A stretch of DNA of 64,000 nucleotides from Clostridium sp. D53t1_180928_C8 (lineage in GTDB: Bacteria > Bacillota > Clostridia > Clostridiales > Clostridiaceae): the NCBI RefSeq assembly GCF_015667795.1, contig NZ_JADPEL010000003.1, forward strand, positions 143,851 to 207,850. Direction: 5' to 3'. The position numbers were made by a program, and so were the translations under genes. Each line of letters opens with the position of its first letter. Position 1 is the stretch's first letter. Below, in pieces: positions 1-8,562 of this stretch. Under the pieces are notes generated by a model. The model was given only the letters and a program-made list of their open reading frames with translations, was not told where the DNA came from and ran no database searches.

Positions 1-191
1 AATTTTAATGAAGAAGCTATAAATACTTTTAGTTTATTTATAACCTTAGCACTCATCATAAAAACACAAAGTACTGCTCCAATTAAAGTAAACGCATTTG
101 AAACCTCTTTACTTTTTGCTACATTCCCTTTTTTCCGCTCATCCTTCTTTTTCTTAGCGGTAGGTTGTTCTGTCTTATCTGACAATGACAA
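1..191 (-). CDS. flhB: Flagellar export apparatus protein FlhB (N-terminal part; runs off the window)
   Basis: Translating the minus strand from 191 gives about 63 residues: Ser-Leu-Ser-Asp-Lys-Thr-Glu-Gln-Pro-Thr, then a Lys-rich stretch and a hydrophobic segment. FlhB proteins typically start this way (DKTE.PT..K...). FlhB is the membrane gatekeeper of flagellar type III export and autocleaves at an NPTH site, which lies beyond the edge. I place the start at a TTG (189-191), because a GGGAGAGA ribosome site (197-204) sits five bases upstream; a second TTG at 183-185 is an alternative. It follows fliR after a 31-base gap with its own ribosome site, so FliR and FlhB are separate here, unlike the fused FliR-FlhB of some clostridia. 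The C-terminal part is missing only because the window ends. Confidence 0.9.
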   Translation of the reverse strand, partial: MSLSDKTEQPTAKKKKDERKKGNVAKSKEVSNAFTLIGAVLCVFMMSAKVINKLKVFIASSLK

Positions 192-222
192 ACTTATCTC
201 TCCCTTATCTCTTTAACTTCAT

Positions 223-984
223 TTAAAATAATGTATTTATAAATGCAATTATTTGATCCTGAAATACTAATGTTCCTTCAAGTACATTTTTTAATTGCTT
301 AATAATATCTTTCATAGTATTTAATATAAATGGCAATGAACTCATAAAAAACAATATTCCAACTAACATTTTAAGTGGCATTCCTATAATCATTACATTT
401 AAACCTGATATACTTCTAGATATTATTCCCGTTATTAAATCAGTTATTATTAACACAACTATAATTGGACTAGCTATCTTTATTCCCATAATAAAATACT
501 CTACAAAAACTCTTAATATATATGAAATGTTAAAATCTAATATTGAGTATCCAACTGGAATTATCTCAAAACTATTCTGTATAGAATTTATTAAAATATG
601 ATGAGCATTTATATTGAAAAATACTACTATCCCTATAAAATACATTAATTTTTCCATAATTGTAGACTGTGTCTGAGTATTTGGGTCATATGTACTTGCC
701 ATAGATAACCCTAATTGAATATCTATTAAATTTCCAGCCATCTTTAAACTATAAAAACACATGTTAACTATGTATCCTAAAACTAATCCATTAATTGTTT
801 CAAAAGTACCATACTTTATTAACTCATAAAAGTTTTCAACTATACTATTTATCTCTATATTTAAAGCTATCATTAAAGATAATAAAAATGAAAAACATAT
901 CTTAAATAAACGAGGAGTTCCACTAGGAAATATAATACTAATAGCTAAAAAGAATGCTGTTATTCTAAAAAAAACGTATATCAT
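223..984 (-). CDS. fliR: Flagellar biosynthetic protein FliR
   Basis: A 253-residue, very hydrophobic protein with about six membrane segments, the usual FliR length and profile (an Ile/Phe-rich N-terminus and a conserved central N-x-Q-x-G-x-S-M-A-like stretch, here Asp-Ile-Gln-Leu-Gly-Leu-Ser-Met-Ala near residue 88). FliR forms, with FliP and FliQ, the export gate in the membrane at the centre of the MS ring. It lies two bases after fliQ and before flhB, the standard order fliP-fliQ-fliR-flhB, so it is cotranscribed. Assignment rests on both sequence and position. Confidence 0.95.
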   Translation of the reverse strand: MIYVFFRITAFFLAISIIFPSGTPRLFKICFSFLLSLMIALNIEINSIVENFYELIKYGTFETINGLVLGYIVNMCFYSLKMAGNLIDIQLGLSMASTYDPNTQTQSTIMEKLMYFIGIVVFFNINAHHILINSIQNSFEIIPVGYSILDFNISYILRVFVEYFIMGIKIASPIIVVLIITDLITGIISRSISGLNVMIIGMPLKMLVGILFFMSSLPFILNTMKDIIKQLKNVLEGTLVFQDQIIAFINTLF

Positions 985-986
985 AA

Positions 987-1256
987 TTATTTAACTACAG
1001 TAGATATACTTTGAAATAATTCAGTAGTAAGTATCACAAGTTTATTTAACATCCAAGGCCCACCTATGACTAGTATTAAAATAATTGCTATTAACTTAGG
1101 TACAAATGTCAATGTTTGCTCTTGAATCTGTGTTGTCGCTTGAAAAATACTTATTATAAGTCCAACTACTAAAGATATAGCAAGTATTGGGCCTCCTATC
1201 ATAAGACCTACAACTAATGCTTTTTTTACTATTGTCATTATCACTATTTCACTCAT
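987..1256 (-). CDS. fliQ: Flagellar biosynthetic protein FliQ
   Basis: An 89-residue protein with two membrane helices (about residues 13-37 and 52-75), the exact size and topology of FliQ. The motif Gln-Ala-Thr-Thr-Gln-Ile-Gln-Glu-Gln-Thr-Leu-Thr-Phe-Pro-like between the helices is the family hallmark; here it reads ATTQIQEQTLTFVPK. FliQ subunits wrap around FliP/FliR in the export gate. It sits between fliP and fliR with gaps of 10 and 2 bases. Confidence 0.96.
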   Translation of the reverse strand: MSEIVIMTIVKKALVVGLMIGGPILAISLVVGLIISIFQATTQIQEQTLTFVPKLIAIILILVIGGPWMLNKLVILTTELFQSISTVVK

Positions 1257-1266
1257 TATATCTCTC

Positions 1267-1935
1267 CTATCTTAAAAAACTTTCTATTAAAGATTTAACT
1301 AATAAGTTCCATCCATCTACCATTACAAATAAAAGTAATTTAAATGGAAGTGAAATCATTGCCGGTGGAAGCATAAACATTCCCATTGACATAAGAGTAC
1401 TAGCTACTATTAAATCTATTACTAGAAAAGGTATATATATTATAAATCCTATCTGAAATGCTGTTTTTAATTCACTTATTGCAAAAGCAGGTACTACTAC
1501 ATTTATTGGTAAATCTTCTTTATTTAAATTCTTAACATCTATTGATGAATTTTTTAAGAATAACTCTAAATCTTCATCCCTAGTTTGTTTTAATAAAAAT
1601 TCTACCACTGGTTTCTTTGCTTCTGTATATGCCTCTTCAATAGTTATTTCTTTATTTATATACGGTTGTATAGCATTTTGTGTTATCTTATCCACAACTG
1701 GACTCATAATAAACATAGTTATACACAGAGCTAGTCCCACTAATATTTGATTTGGAATAGATTGTTGAGCACCTAATGCTGATTTTATAAATGAAAATGT
1801 AATTATTATTCTTACAAAGCTTGTCATCATAAATATTATTGTTGGTAAGAACATAAGTATCGTCATTAATAAAAATACTTGCATGTTTGGAGTTAATTCT
1901 GAACTATTATTTAAAATCTGACTTAGTATATCCAT
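1267..1935 (-). CDS. fliP: Flagellar biosynthetic protein FliP
   Basis: A 222-residue FliP, the pentameric core of the flagellar type III export gate. Visible family features are the N-terminal membrane region with MTSFVRIIITFSFIK-like sequence (residues 37-51), the QSIPNQILVGLAL stretch, the PVVDKI region and the C-terminal MLPPAMISLPFKLLLFVMVDGW segment. Many FliP proteins carry a cleaved signal peptide and are near 250 residues; this one starts directly at the first membrane region. Its start overlaps the end of the fliO-like gene by 29 bases, suggesting coupled translation. Confidence 0.95.
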   Translation of the reverse strand: MDILSQILNNSSELTPNMQVFLLMTILMFLPTIIFMMTSFVRIIITFSFIKSALGAQQSIPNQILVGLALCITMFIMSPVVDKITQNAIQPYINKEITIEEAYTEAKKPVVEFLLKQTRDEDLELFLKNSSIDVKNLNKEDLPINVVVPAFAISELKTAFQIGFIIYIPFLVIDLIVASTLMSMGMFMLPPAMISLPFKLLLFVMVDGWNLLVKSLIESFLR

Positions 1936-2308
1936 TATCTTTTTTCCTTGTAAAATTATTATTTAATATGTTGCTTACCCATAATTCATTTATACCTTTT
2001 AATGCTATAGAATTGCTTTTATTATTTTTCATATTTATTATTTCTTCTACTTCATTTTCGTTTAATTCTTTTATTACTTGTATATTATTATTTGAAGAAA
2101 CTAGTACACATCCTGTTGTTCCCATTTTAATTACATATAGATTTATATCTTTAGTTAAATTAAATCTTTCAATTACTTTAACATATGAACCTAAAGTCAA
2201 TTTATCTAGACTTTTTTTACTAAGTCTTAATGAAATTACTATTAGTAATAAAATAATAGGAATTAACACTATTAAATTAATTATGAATTCTAAAAATGTC
2301 TTATCCAT
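1907..2308 (-). CDS. fliO: FliO-like flagellar assembly protein
   Basis: A 133-residue protein with one N-terminal membrane helix (about residues 7-27) followed by a small soluble domain with the pattern K-V-I-E-R-F-N-L-x-K-x-x-x-L-Y-V-I-K-M-G, which resembles the FliO/FliZ family (the region that places a small beta-rich domain at the cytoplasmic face). FliO helps assemble the FliP ring. Sequence conservation in this family is weak, so position counts: directly after motB (stop and start adjacent) and overlapping fliP by 29 bases. Confidence 0.75.
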   Translation of the reverse strand: MDKTFLEFIINLIVLIPIILLLIVISLRLSKKSLDKLTLGSYVKVIERFNLTKDINLYVIKMGTTGCVLVSSNNNIQVIKELNENEVEEIINMKNNKSNSIALKGINELWVSNILNNNFTRKKDNGYTKSDFK

Positions 2309-3034
2309 CTATTCCCCTGTTATATCTTTCTTCTGAACTATTAATATATCAACTCTTCTATTAATAGCTCTATTTTCATCTGTTGAATTATCTACTAACG
2401 GCCTATACTCTCCATATCCAGTAGCAGAAAATCTGGTTGGATTAAAGCCCTTAACTTCTATAAAATACCTAATAACATTAACTGCTCTTGCCGTTGATAA
2501 CTCCCAATTTGACTTATATTTTGCTGAACTTATAGGAACATTATCTGTATGTCCTTGCACCATAATTTCATTACTAATATTAGGAAGTATATTACTTATA
2601 ACATCTAATACTGCTGTACTATCACTTTTCATTTCAGCTTGTCCTAAATCAAAAAGTATACTGTCACTTAATTGAAGTACAACACCTGCATCTTCTTCTC
2701 TTATCTTTACTACATCTGTTAGTGCATTTTTATTTATTATTTCAGTAACCTCATCCACTAGTACATCATATGGACTTTTTTCCCCAATACCTTGTTCAGA
2801 ATCCTTCTTATCTATATTGGGAACATCCTTTAGCTTTGTCGGCACACCAGTTATTTCACCTTTAAGAGCTGCTGCAATTAACTTTAACCTTTCATTATCT
2901 GTAGTAGAAAATGAATATAAAAGAATAAAAAATGTTAATAGTAGCGTAATTGTATCTGCATATGTATCCATCCAAGCACTTGTATTGATATCATCCCTTT
3001 TCCTTTTTCTACGCTGCTTTCTTTTCTGATCCAT
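2309..3034 (-). CDS. motB: Flagellar motor stator protein MotB
   Basis: A 241-residue stator subunit. A basic N-terminus (KRKQRRKRKR) is followed by the plug/membrane segment with SAWMDTYADTITLLL; Asp27 in this motif is the proton- or sodium-carrying residue. Residues about 125-235 form an OmpA-type peptidoglycan-binding domain (VQGHTDNVPI, ELSTARAVNVIRYF, GYGEYRP, NRRVDI). MotB anchors the MotA4-5B2 ion channel to the wall and turns ion flow into torque. The gene overlaps the end of motA by 26 bases, typical for motAB. From sequence alone I cannot decide which ion is used. Confidence 0.95.
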   Translation of the reverse strand: MDQKRKQRRKRKRDDINTSAWMDTYADTITLLLTFFILLYSFSTTDNERLKLIAAALKGEITGVPTKLKDVPNIDKKDSEQGIGEKSPYDVLVDEVTEIINKNALTDVVKIREEDAGVVLQLSDSILFDLGQAEMKSDSTAVLDVISNILPNISNEIMVQGHTDNVPISSAKYKSNWELSTARAVNVIRYFIEVKGFNPTRFSATGYGEYRPLVDNSTDENRAINRRVDILIVQKKDITGE

Positions 3035-3821
3035 TTACATTTCCACCTTTTAAGTACTTAACCTTTTCTTTTTCATTTAAAAAACTTGCCAACTTTTCTT
3101 CTAAAATTCTTGTTGAATCACCATTTTTTATACTTAGAATACCTACTAACATCATCTCCCTATTTTCAGCTTCTCTCTCCCCCTTATTTTCAAGGTTAAA
3201 CCCTAAAGGATTTAAAATTAAATTTGCTAATAATGCACCATAAAATGTTGTTATAAGAGCAGCTGCCATACCACTAGCTATAGTATCTGGATTATCAAGC
3301 TGTGATAACATTTGAATAAGTCCTACTAATGTACCTATCATTCCAAACGCCGGTGCATAAGAGCCCCACGTTTTATATATTTTTCCTGCTTTACTATATC
3401 TATTTTCTACTTCTGAAATATTACTATTTAAAATATCAACTATTAAATCAGCTTCTACTCCATCAACAACTAACTCTAAGCCTGTCTTCATAAAATCATC
3501 TTTAATTTCTTGAATATTACTTTCTATTGCTAAAAAACCATCTTTTCTTGATTTTATAGATATTTTTTTAAATTCTTTTATAACATCTCCCTTTGATATT
3601 GATGATGTTCTAAATAATTTTTTAGTCATAAATATGAACATCATTATTTCATCTATCGAATATGTAATAAGCAGAGCCGAAAATGATCCTCCAACCGTTA
3701 TCATTATTGAAACTAAATCGTAAAATCTTTTAACTCCAACATTTCCTTGTGATATAGCAAATATAATAAAGCTTATCCCTAATAATATTCCTATAGGTGT
3801 TAATATATCGTTTCTTTTCAT
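3009..3821 (-). CDS. motA: Flagellar motor stator protein MotA
   Basis: A 270-residue MotA/PomA-type protein: two N-terminal membrane helices (about 8-25 and 35-53), a cytoplasmic loop that contacts FliG, and a second helix pair containing the conserved YAPAFGMIGTLVGLIQML and PDTIASGMAAALITTFYGALLAN motifs (residues about 155-205). It follows flgE by only 14 bases and overlaps motB by 26. In many clostridia the small gene flbD sits between flgE and motA; there is no room for it here. Confidence 0.95.
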   Translation of the reverse strand: MKRNDILTPIGILLGISFIIFAISQGNVGVKRFYDLVSIMITVGGSFSALLITYSIDEIMMFIFMTKKLFRTSSISKGDVIKEFKKISIKSRKDGFLAIESNIQEIKDDFMKTGLELVVDGVEADLIVDILNSNISEVENRYSKAGKIYKTWGSYAPAFGMIGTLVGLIQMLSQLDNPDTIASGMAAALITTFYGALLANLILNPLGFNLENKGEREAENREMMLVGILSIKNGDSTRILEEKLASFLNEKEKVKYLKGGNVNGSEKKAA

Positions 3822-3835
3822 TTTTAACCTCTTAT

Positions 3836-4714
3836 TTATCTTTTAAGATTTATTATTTCTTGTAATAATTCATCACTTGTTGTTATTACTTTACTTGAAG
3901 CTTGAAATGCTCTAGTTGTAACTATCATGTCTGTAAATTCCTCTGACAAATCAACGTTAGACATTTCTAAAGCTCCTTGAGTTATAAGACCATGCTTTGT
4001 CTTATTATCACCAATATTATATTCTGGCGCTCCTGAATTAGAAGATTCTAGATAAATATTACCACTTGAAGGTTCTAATCCATTTTTATTTACAAAGGTT
4101 GCAATTTTTAATGTTTGAGAGCTATCAACCTTCGTACCATCTTCAACAACGTATGATATTCTTCCTTCCCTTGAAATGTTATAAGACAATACTCTTTTAG
4201 ATCCTTCTGTTCCTTCTTTAACTGCATCTCCATTTTTATCTACAACTGTAGGTATATTTACTGGTTCGTTTACTGTATTTAATATATAATATCCTGCTGA
4301 TGTTACTAAATGGCCATCCTTATCTAAAGTAAATGAACCATCTCTTGTATATCCTTCTGTAATAATATTTTCATCTTTTCCCTTATTACTTTTATCTATT
4401 TGAGCTATGAAGAATCCTTCTCCATCTATTGATAAATCACTTGGAATTCCTGTTTGTTGTAATGACCCCTGTAACATGTTTTTAGCTATAGAACTAACCT
4501 TTACTCCTATACCAACATGCCCTGGATTTACTCCACCTACATTTTTACTTGGCTGACTTGAATATATTACTGTTTTATTTAATGTATCACTAAATCTTAC
4601 ACTCGACTTTTTAAATGCTGTAGTACTAGAATTAGCTATATTATTACCCACTACATCCATTTTAGTTTGATTTGATTTCATTCCACTTATTCCTGAATAC
4701 ATTGATTTTAACAT
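3836..4714 (-). CDS. flgE: Flagellar hook protein FlgE (short form)
   Basis: A 292-residue hook/rod family protein. The N-terminus has the axial-protein signature (MLKSMYSGISGMKSNQ, then VVGNNIANSSTTAFKK), the middle has SLSIDGEGFFIA with a TRDGSFTLDKDGHLV stretch, and the C-terminus ends in the D0 helix ASSKVITTSDELLQEIINL. Position after flgD identifies it as the hook subunit rather than rod FlgF/FlgG. It is shorter than the roughly 400 residues of Salmonella FlgE, so an outer domain must be reduced or absent; this fits the short FlgK and FlgD in the same cluster. Confidence 0.9.
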   Translation of the reverse strand: MLKSMYSGISGMKSNQTKMDVVGNNIANSSTTAFKKSSVRFSDTLNKTVIYSSQPSKNVGGVNPGHVGIGVKVSSIAKNMLQGSLQQTGIPSDLSIDGEGFFIAQIDKSNKGKDENIITEGYTRDGSFTLDKDGHLVTSAGYYILNTVNEPVNIPTVVDKNGDAVKEGTEGSKRVLSYNISREGRISYVVEDGTKVDSSQTLKIATFVNKNGLEPSSGNIYLESSNSGAPEYNIGDNKTKHGLITQGALEMSNVDLSEEFTDMIVTTRAFQASSKVITTSDELLQEIINLKR

Positions 4715-4746
4715 TTTTGCTATCTCCCTTTTCCCCTACTTTTTTA

Positions 4747-5226
4747 TTAATATTCTTTATTATCATTAACTTTAACTAATGATGAATATTCAAAGTCTTT
4801 TATTTCCCCTGTATTATCTAACTTAACTTCTAAAAAGACTTGCCCATCTTTTATTGCTACACTTTTTACTTTTCCAGAACAATTCTCATACTTTCCTGAC
4901 TCATCTAGATTTGATACTTCTACACTTTTTCCTATTAATACTGAAGCCGATCCTAATGCAGTATTTGATAATATTGCATTATTTAAATTAACTAAATATC
5001 TCATAGAATCATTTAAAGAAATCATTTGTTCTAAAGTATTAAATTGAGCTAATTGAGTAATATATTGTGATGGATCTTTAGTATTAAATGGATCTTGATT
5101 AGTCATTTGTCCAACTAACATCTTTAAGAAAATATCCTTATCATTTTTTTCTCCTGAATCATATACAATTGTTCCATTTTCAGTTTTACCAACTACATTG
5201 TTGTTTCTTTGTCTTATTGCCTCCAT
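4747..5226 (-). CDS. flgD: Flagellar hook-capping protein FlgD
   Basis: A 159-residue scaffold that sits on the growing hook and lets FlgE subunits add. The N-terminal signature is clear: DKDIFLKMLVGQMTNQDP with TQLAQFNTLEQM (residues about 30-70). After it comes a compact beta-rich part ending about residue 155. It lacks the longer FnIII-like insert of enterobacterial FlgD (about 230 residues). It lies between fliK and flgE, ten bases after fliK. Confidence 0.93.
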   Translation of the reverse strand: MEAIRQRNNNVVGKTENGTIVYDSGEKNDKDIFLKMLVGQMTNQDPFNTKDPSQYITQLAQFNTLEQMISLNDSMRYLVNLNNAILSNTALGSASVLIGKSVEVSNLDESGKYENCSGKVKSVAIKDGQVFLEVKLDNTGEIKDFEYSSLVKVNDNKEY

Positions 5227-5236
5227 AATTTCCTTC

Positions 5237-6778
5237 CTATATTAACAAATCAATATTTAAATTATTATTTTCTAATTTGTTTTCAATCTCATTCTCTTGT
5301 TTATTAGATTGTCTATTTCTCTTTTGTTCTTTTGTATTATTTCTATTAAAATTTTGATTTAAATTTTCAGAAAAATTTTTTAGATTATCAATTGTTGTTT
5401 CAACATCTATTTTCTTAATGTTAATTTCTAAACTGCTTAAATGATTTTTTATTTCATTTATATTCTCCTTTACTAAACTAAAGGTTTCATCCTTTGCTAG
5501 CGTAATAACTAATTTTTCTTCATTTTTAGATTTTAAAATCTTTATATTTACTTCCCCTAAATCCTTAGGATTTATTTTTACAGTTAATTCTTCTACACCA
5601 TTGTTTTTTAAGTACTTCACAATTTGAATTACATCTTCTGAAAAATATTCTTTTCTAATAAATTGAGGTTTTACTTCATTAGTATTAAGTTTATCCTCAG
5701 CACTAAAAATAAAAATATTATTTGATATATTAGATTCAATATTGGTATCTAAATCGTTATTCTCTTTAACCTTAAAGCTACCTATTCTAATATTTTTCAT
5801 TAAATCTAATTCTCTCTTTGTATTATCAGCTTTATACGTATTAGAATTTATTGTGTCTAATAAATCAATTCTTTTTATATCTTTAATTCTTAATGAAACT
5901 TCTTCTCCAATATTAGATTTAGTATTGTTATTTTTAAACTTATCTAAAATATTCATCATTTTATAATCTAACTCTACTTCACCAACCTCATTATTAGTAT
6001 CTATCTGGTTAATCACCTTATCCTTAACCTCATTACAAGGTAATTCTATTACTTCCCCCATAGATTCCTTATTTATAAACTTACTTATTTCTCGAACTAA
6101 ATAATTTCTATTTAACTTATCTTCTAAACCTACCAGTCTTTCACTAAATTCATTAATATTATTATTGTAGATATCATCTAGCTGAATACTTAAACTAAAC
6201 TTTTCATTTTTATTAAAGTCAATAGACTCTCTAGTTAAATCACTAATATTCTCGTTACTTATTTCATTTGTTTCTTTAATAATTGAATTTAATTTTCCAT
6301 TTATCAATAAATCTTTTCCTTTATTTTGTAATTCTATTAATTTACCTATAGATTCATTGTTTATACACTTACCTATTTCTTGAACTAAATAATTTTTACG
6401 TAACTTATCTTCTGGAGCTACCAATTTTTCACCGAATTCATTAATATTCCGATTATAGATATCATCTAGCTCAATACTTAAACTAAACTTTTCATTTTTA
6501 TTAAAGTTAATAGACTCTCTAGTTAAATCGCTAATACTCCCGTTGCTTATTTCATTTGATTCAATATTTTCATTAATTTTTATACTATTAGATAATGACC
6601 CGATAAATAATATTAACTCTTCATTAGTATTAATATCATCCTTATTTTCTTCTAAATCCATATCAGATTTTACATCCGAATCTAATATCGATAAGAACTT
6701 ATCTTCACTTTTATTTTTTATTATGTTTGCACTATTTTGATTACTAGATGATAGTGCTAATGACCTACCTATCCTCAC
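5237..6778 (-). CDS. fliK: Flagellar hook-length control protein FliK, with an internal duplication
   Basis: A 513-residue, low-complexity, Asn/Glu/Lys-rich protein whose only conserved part is the C-terminal Flg_hook domain (about residues 370-455: ELTVKINPKDLGEVNIKI, then KLVITLAKDETFSLVKENINEIKNHL). This domain flips export specificity from hook to filament; the N-terminal part acts as ruler. I chose a GTG start at 6778 because AGGAGA lies nine bases upstream; the TTG at 6787 touches that site. The ruler region contains two tandem copies of a segment of about 76 residues (6329-6556 and 6041-6268), offset by 288 bases. Gene neighbours fliJ and flgD support the call, which rests on domain plus context. 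Confidence 0.9.
   Translation of the reverse strand: MRIGRSLALSSSNQNSANIIKNKSEDKFLSILDSDVKSDMDLEENKDDINTNEELILFIGSLSNSIKINENIESNEISNGSISDLTRESINFNKNEKFSLSIELDDIYNRNINEFGEKLVAPEDKLRKNYLVQEIGKCINNESIGKLIELQNKGKDLLINGKLNSIIKETNEISNENISDLTRESIDFNKNEKFSLSIQLDDIYNNNINEFSERLVGLEDKLNRNYLVREISKFINKESMGEVIELPCNEVKDKVINQIDTNNEVGEVELDYKMMNILDKFKNNNTKSNIGEEVSLRIKDIKRIDLLDTINSNTYKADNTKRELDLMKNIRIGSFKVKENNDLDTNIESNISNNIFIFSAEDKLNTNEVKPQFIRKEYFSEDVIQIVKYLKNNGVEELTVKINPKDLGEVNIKILKSKNEEKLVITLAKDETFSLVKENINEIKNHLSSLEINIKKIDVETTIDNLKNFSENLNQNFNRNNTKEQKRNRQSNKQENEIENKLENNNLNIDLLI
6041..6556 (-). repeat. Direct duplication inside fliK (two copies, 288-base offset)
   Basis: Copy A is 6329-6556 and copy B is 6041-6268. 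Both encode, in order, NEISN, ISDLTRESI[ND]FNKNEKFSLSI, LDDIYN, NINEF, the basic NYLV, and ESxGxxIEL. The base sequences are also clearly alike along their full length, so this is a fairly recent in-frame duplication and not just low-complexity similarity. The period of 96 codons keeps the reading frame. Confidence 0.93.
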
Positions 6779-6791
6779 AACTATCAATCTC

Positions 6792-7232
6792 CTATATATC
6801 TTCAGACTTTCTTCTTAAATATGAATAAATTCCAAATTCATCATTAATATTCTGCTCTTTTTGGTTTTCTTCTTTCTTGTGCAAAATATATTTATTCTTC
6901 TTTAACTTTTCTAAAGACTTTCTTTCAATTTGCTTATTTAATAAATCAATTCTAGCTTCATTTAATATAACTTGTTTTTTATTTAATTCTGAACTTTTAA
7001 TACTGATAATATTTGATAAAGTATTTAAATAATTAGATGTTATCTTTCTTGTTACTATATCTTCAATATTAATTTCATCAGAATACCTTTTATAATTCGA
7101 CTTTAAAATTTCAAGTTCTTCCTCTACTGCTCTTTTTTCTCTTTGAGCCTTAGAGTACTTAACTTTACTTTCCTCTTCATTTTTAAATTTAATATCTAAG
7201 ACCTTTTGAAGCCTAAAATTAAAATTCTCCAC
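6792..7232 (-). CDS. fliJ: Flagellar export protein FliJ
   Basis: A 146-residue, almost wholly helical, charged protein starting ENFNFRLQKVLDIK, the typical FliJ N-terminus (F.F.LQ.VL..K). FliJ forms an antiparallel coiled coil that sits in the FliI hexamer like the gamma subunit of F-ATPase and links it to the export gate. The start is GTG at 7232 with a purine-rich site about seven bases upstream. It lies between fliI and fliK with 12- and 13-base gaps. Confidence 0.9.
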   Translation of the reverse strand: MENFNFRLQKVLDIKFKNEEESKVKYSKAQREKRAVEEELEILKSNYKRYSDEINIEDIVTRKITSNYLNTLSNIISIKSSELNKKQVILNEARIDLLNKQIERKSLEKLKKNKYILHKKEENQKEQNINDEFGIYSYLRRKSEDI

Positions 7233-7244
7233 ATACCTTCCACC

Positions 7245-8552
7245 TTATCTAAATATATTTTTTAAACTATTTATATTTTCTTCAAAGGAACTCTTTTCAT
7301 TTATACCTTGCTTTAAAAAATTATTAATCTTATCAATATATTCAATTGACTTATCTATTTTTATATTAGATCCATGTTCATATGCACCAATATTTATTAA
7401 ATCCTCAGCCTCCTTATAAGTGGCAATTATATCCCGTCCATAAGATGCAGATGTTTTATGTTCATCATCACATATATCATTCATAAGACGACTTACACTA
7501 TTTGAAACATCTATTGCTGGGTAATGATTTTTGTGAGCAAGCTCTCTAGATAAAACTATATGTCCATCAAGAATTCCTCTTACAGCATCAGCAATTGGTT
7601 CATTAAAATCATCACCATCCACTAAGACAGTATAAAATGCTGTTATGGACCCCCTTTCTGCAAGTCCTGTTCTTTCCATAAGCTTAGGAAGTTCTGCAAA
7701 TACTGATGGAGTATACCCTTTTTGAGCTGGTGGTTCTCCAATAGCAAGTCCAACTTCTCTTTGAGCCATTGCAAATCTAGTAACAGAATCCATCATAAGT
7801 ATTACTTTTTTACCCTGATCTCTAAAATACTCTGCAATTGATGTTGCTGTTAATGCACCTTTTAGTCTTACAAGTGGTGGTTTATCCGATGTTGCACAAA
7901 CCACTACAGACTTTTTCATACCTTCTGTTCCTAAATCTCTTTCAATAAAATCTAATACTTCTCGTCCTCTTTCACCTATTAATGCAATGACATTAACATC
8001 TGCTTCTGCAGCTTTAGCTATCATTCCCAAAGTTGTACTTTTTCCAACACCACTACCTGCAAATATCCCAATCCTTTGACCTTCTCCACAAGTAATAAAT
8101 CCATCAATTGCTTTTATTCCTGTTGGCATTATATTTTTAATTCTTTCCCTTTTAATAGGATCTGGAGGCTTATTAAACAAACTATATCTTTCCCCTTCAC
8201 AAATTGAACTTTCATCTATTGGATTTCCCAAAGCATCTATTACTTTTCCTAATAAATCATTGTTACATTTAACACTACATGGATTACCACTAGCTATAAC
8301 TCTACATCCTGGTCCAATTCCAACTAACTCACCTAAAGGCATAAGTATTATTTCATTTTCTCTAAATCCCACAACTTCACAACTTATAGGACTATTATTT
8401 TGATTATATATTGTACATAACTCTCCAACTGATGTTTTAAGTCCATCAACCTCAATAGTAAGGCCTATTACCTTTTTAACTTTTCCCTCTGATACATATG
8501 GAGTTATATTGCTTATCTTTTCCATTATTTTATTAAAATCTATAGATATCAT
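7245..8552 (-). CDS. fliI: Flagellar export ATPase FliI
   Basis: A 435-residue F1-beta-like ATPase. Walker A is GIFAGSGVGKST (residues 162-173), followed by GERGREV (about 193-199); Walker B is VILMMDSVTR (about 249-258) with the downstream MAQREVGLAIGEPP segment. It energises or primes unloading of export substrates from chaperones. The neighbours FliH (regulator) and FliJ (stalk) flank it, which separates it from the F1 or Rho families. Length is the family norm. Confidence 0.97.
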   Translation of the reverse strand: MISIDFNKIMEKISNITPYVSEGKVKKVIGLTIEVDGLKTSVGELCTIYNQNNSPISCEVVGFRENEIILMPLGELVGIGPGCRVIASGNPCSVKCNNDLLGKVIDALGNPIDESSICEGERYSLFNKPPDPIKRERIKNIMPTGIKAIDGFITCGEGQRIGIFAGSGVGKSTTLGMIAKAAEADVNVIALIGERGREVLDFIERDLGTEGMKKSVVVCATSDKPPLVRLKGALTATSIAEYFRDQGKKVILMMDSVTRFAMAQREVGLAIGEPPAQKGYTPSVFAELPKLMERTGLAERGSITAFYTVLVDGDDFNEPIADAVRGILDGHIVLSRELAHKNHYPAIDVSNSVSRLMNDICDDEHKTSASYGRDIIATYKEAEDLINIGAYEHGSNIKIDKSIEYIDKINNFLKQGINEKSSFEENINSLKNIFR

Positions 8553-8562
8553 ATTCCCCCCA

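Noticed and set aside
1-984. A fused FliR-FlhB protein
   Set aside because: fliR ends in TAA at 223 and flhB has its own ribosome site and TTG start at 191; the frames are separate.
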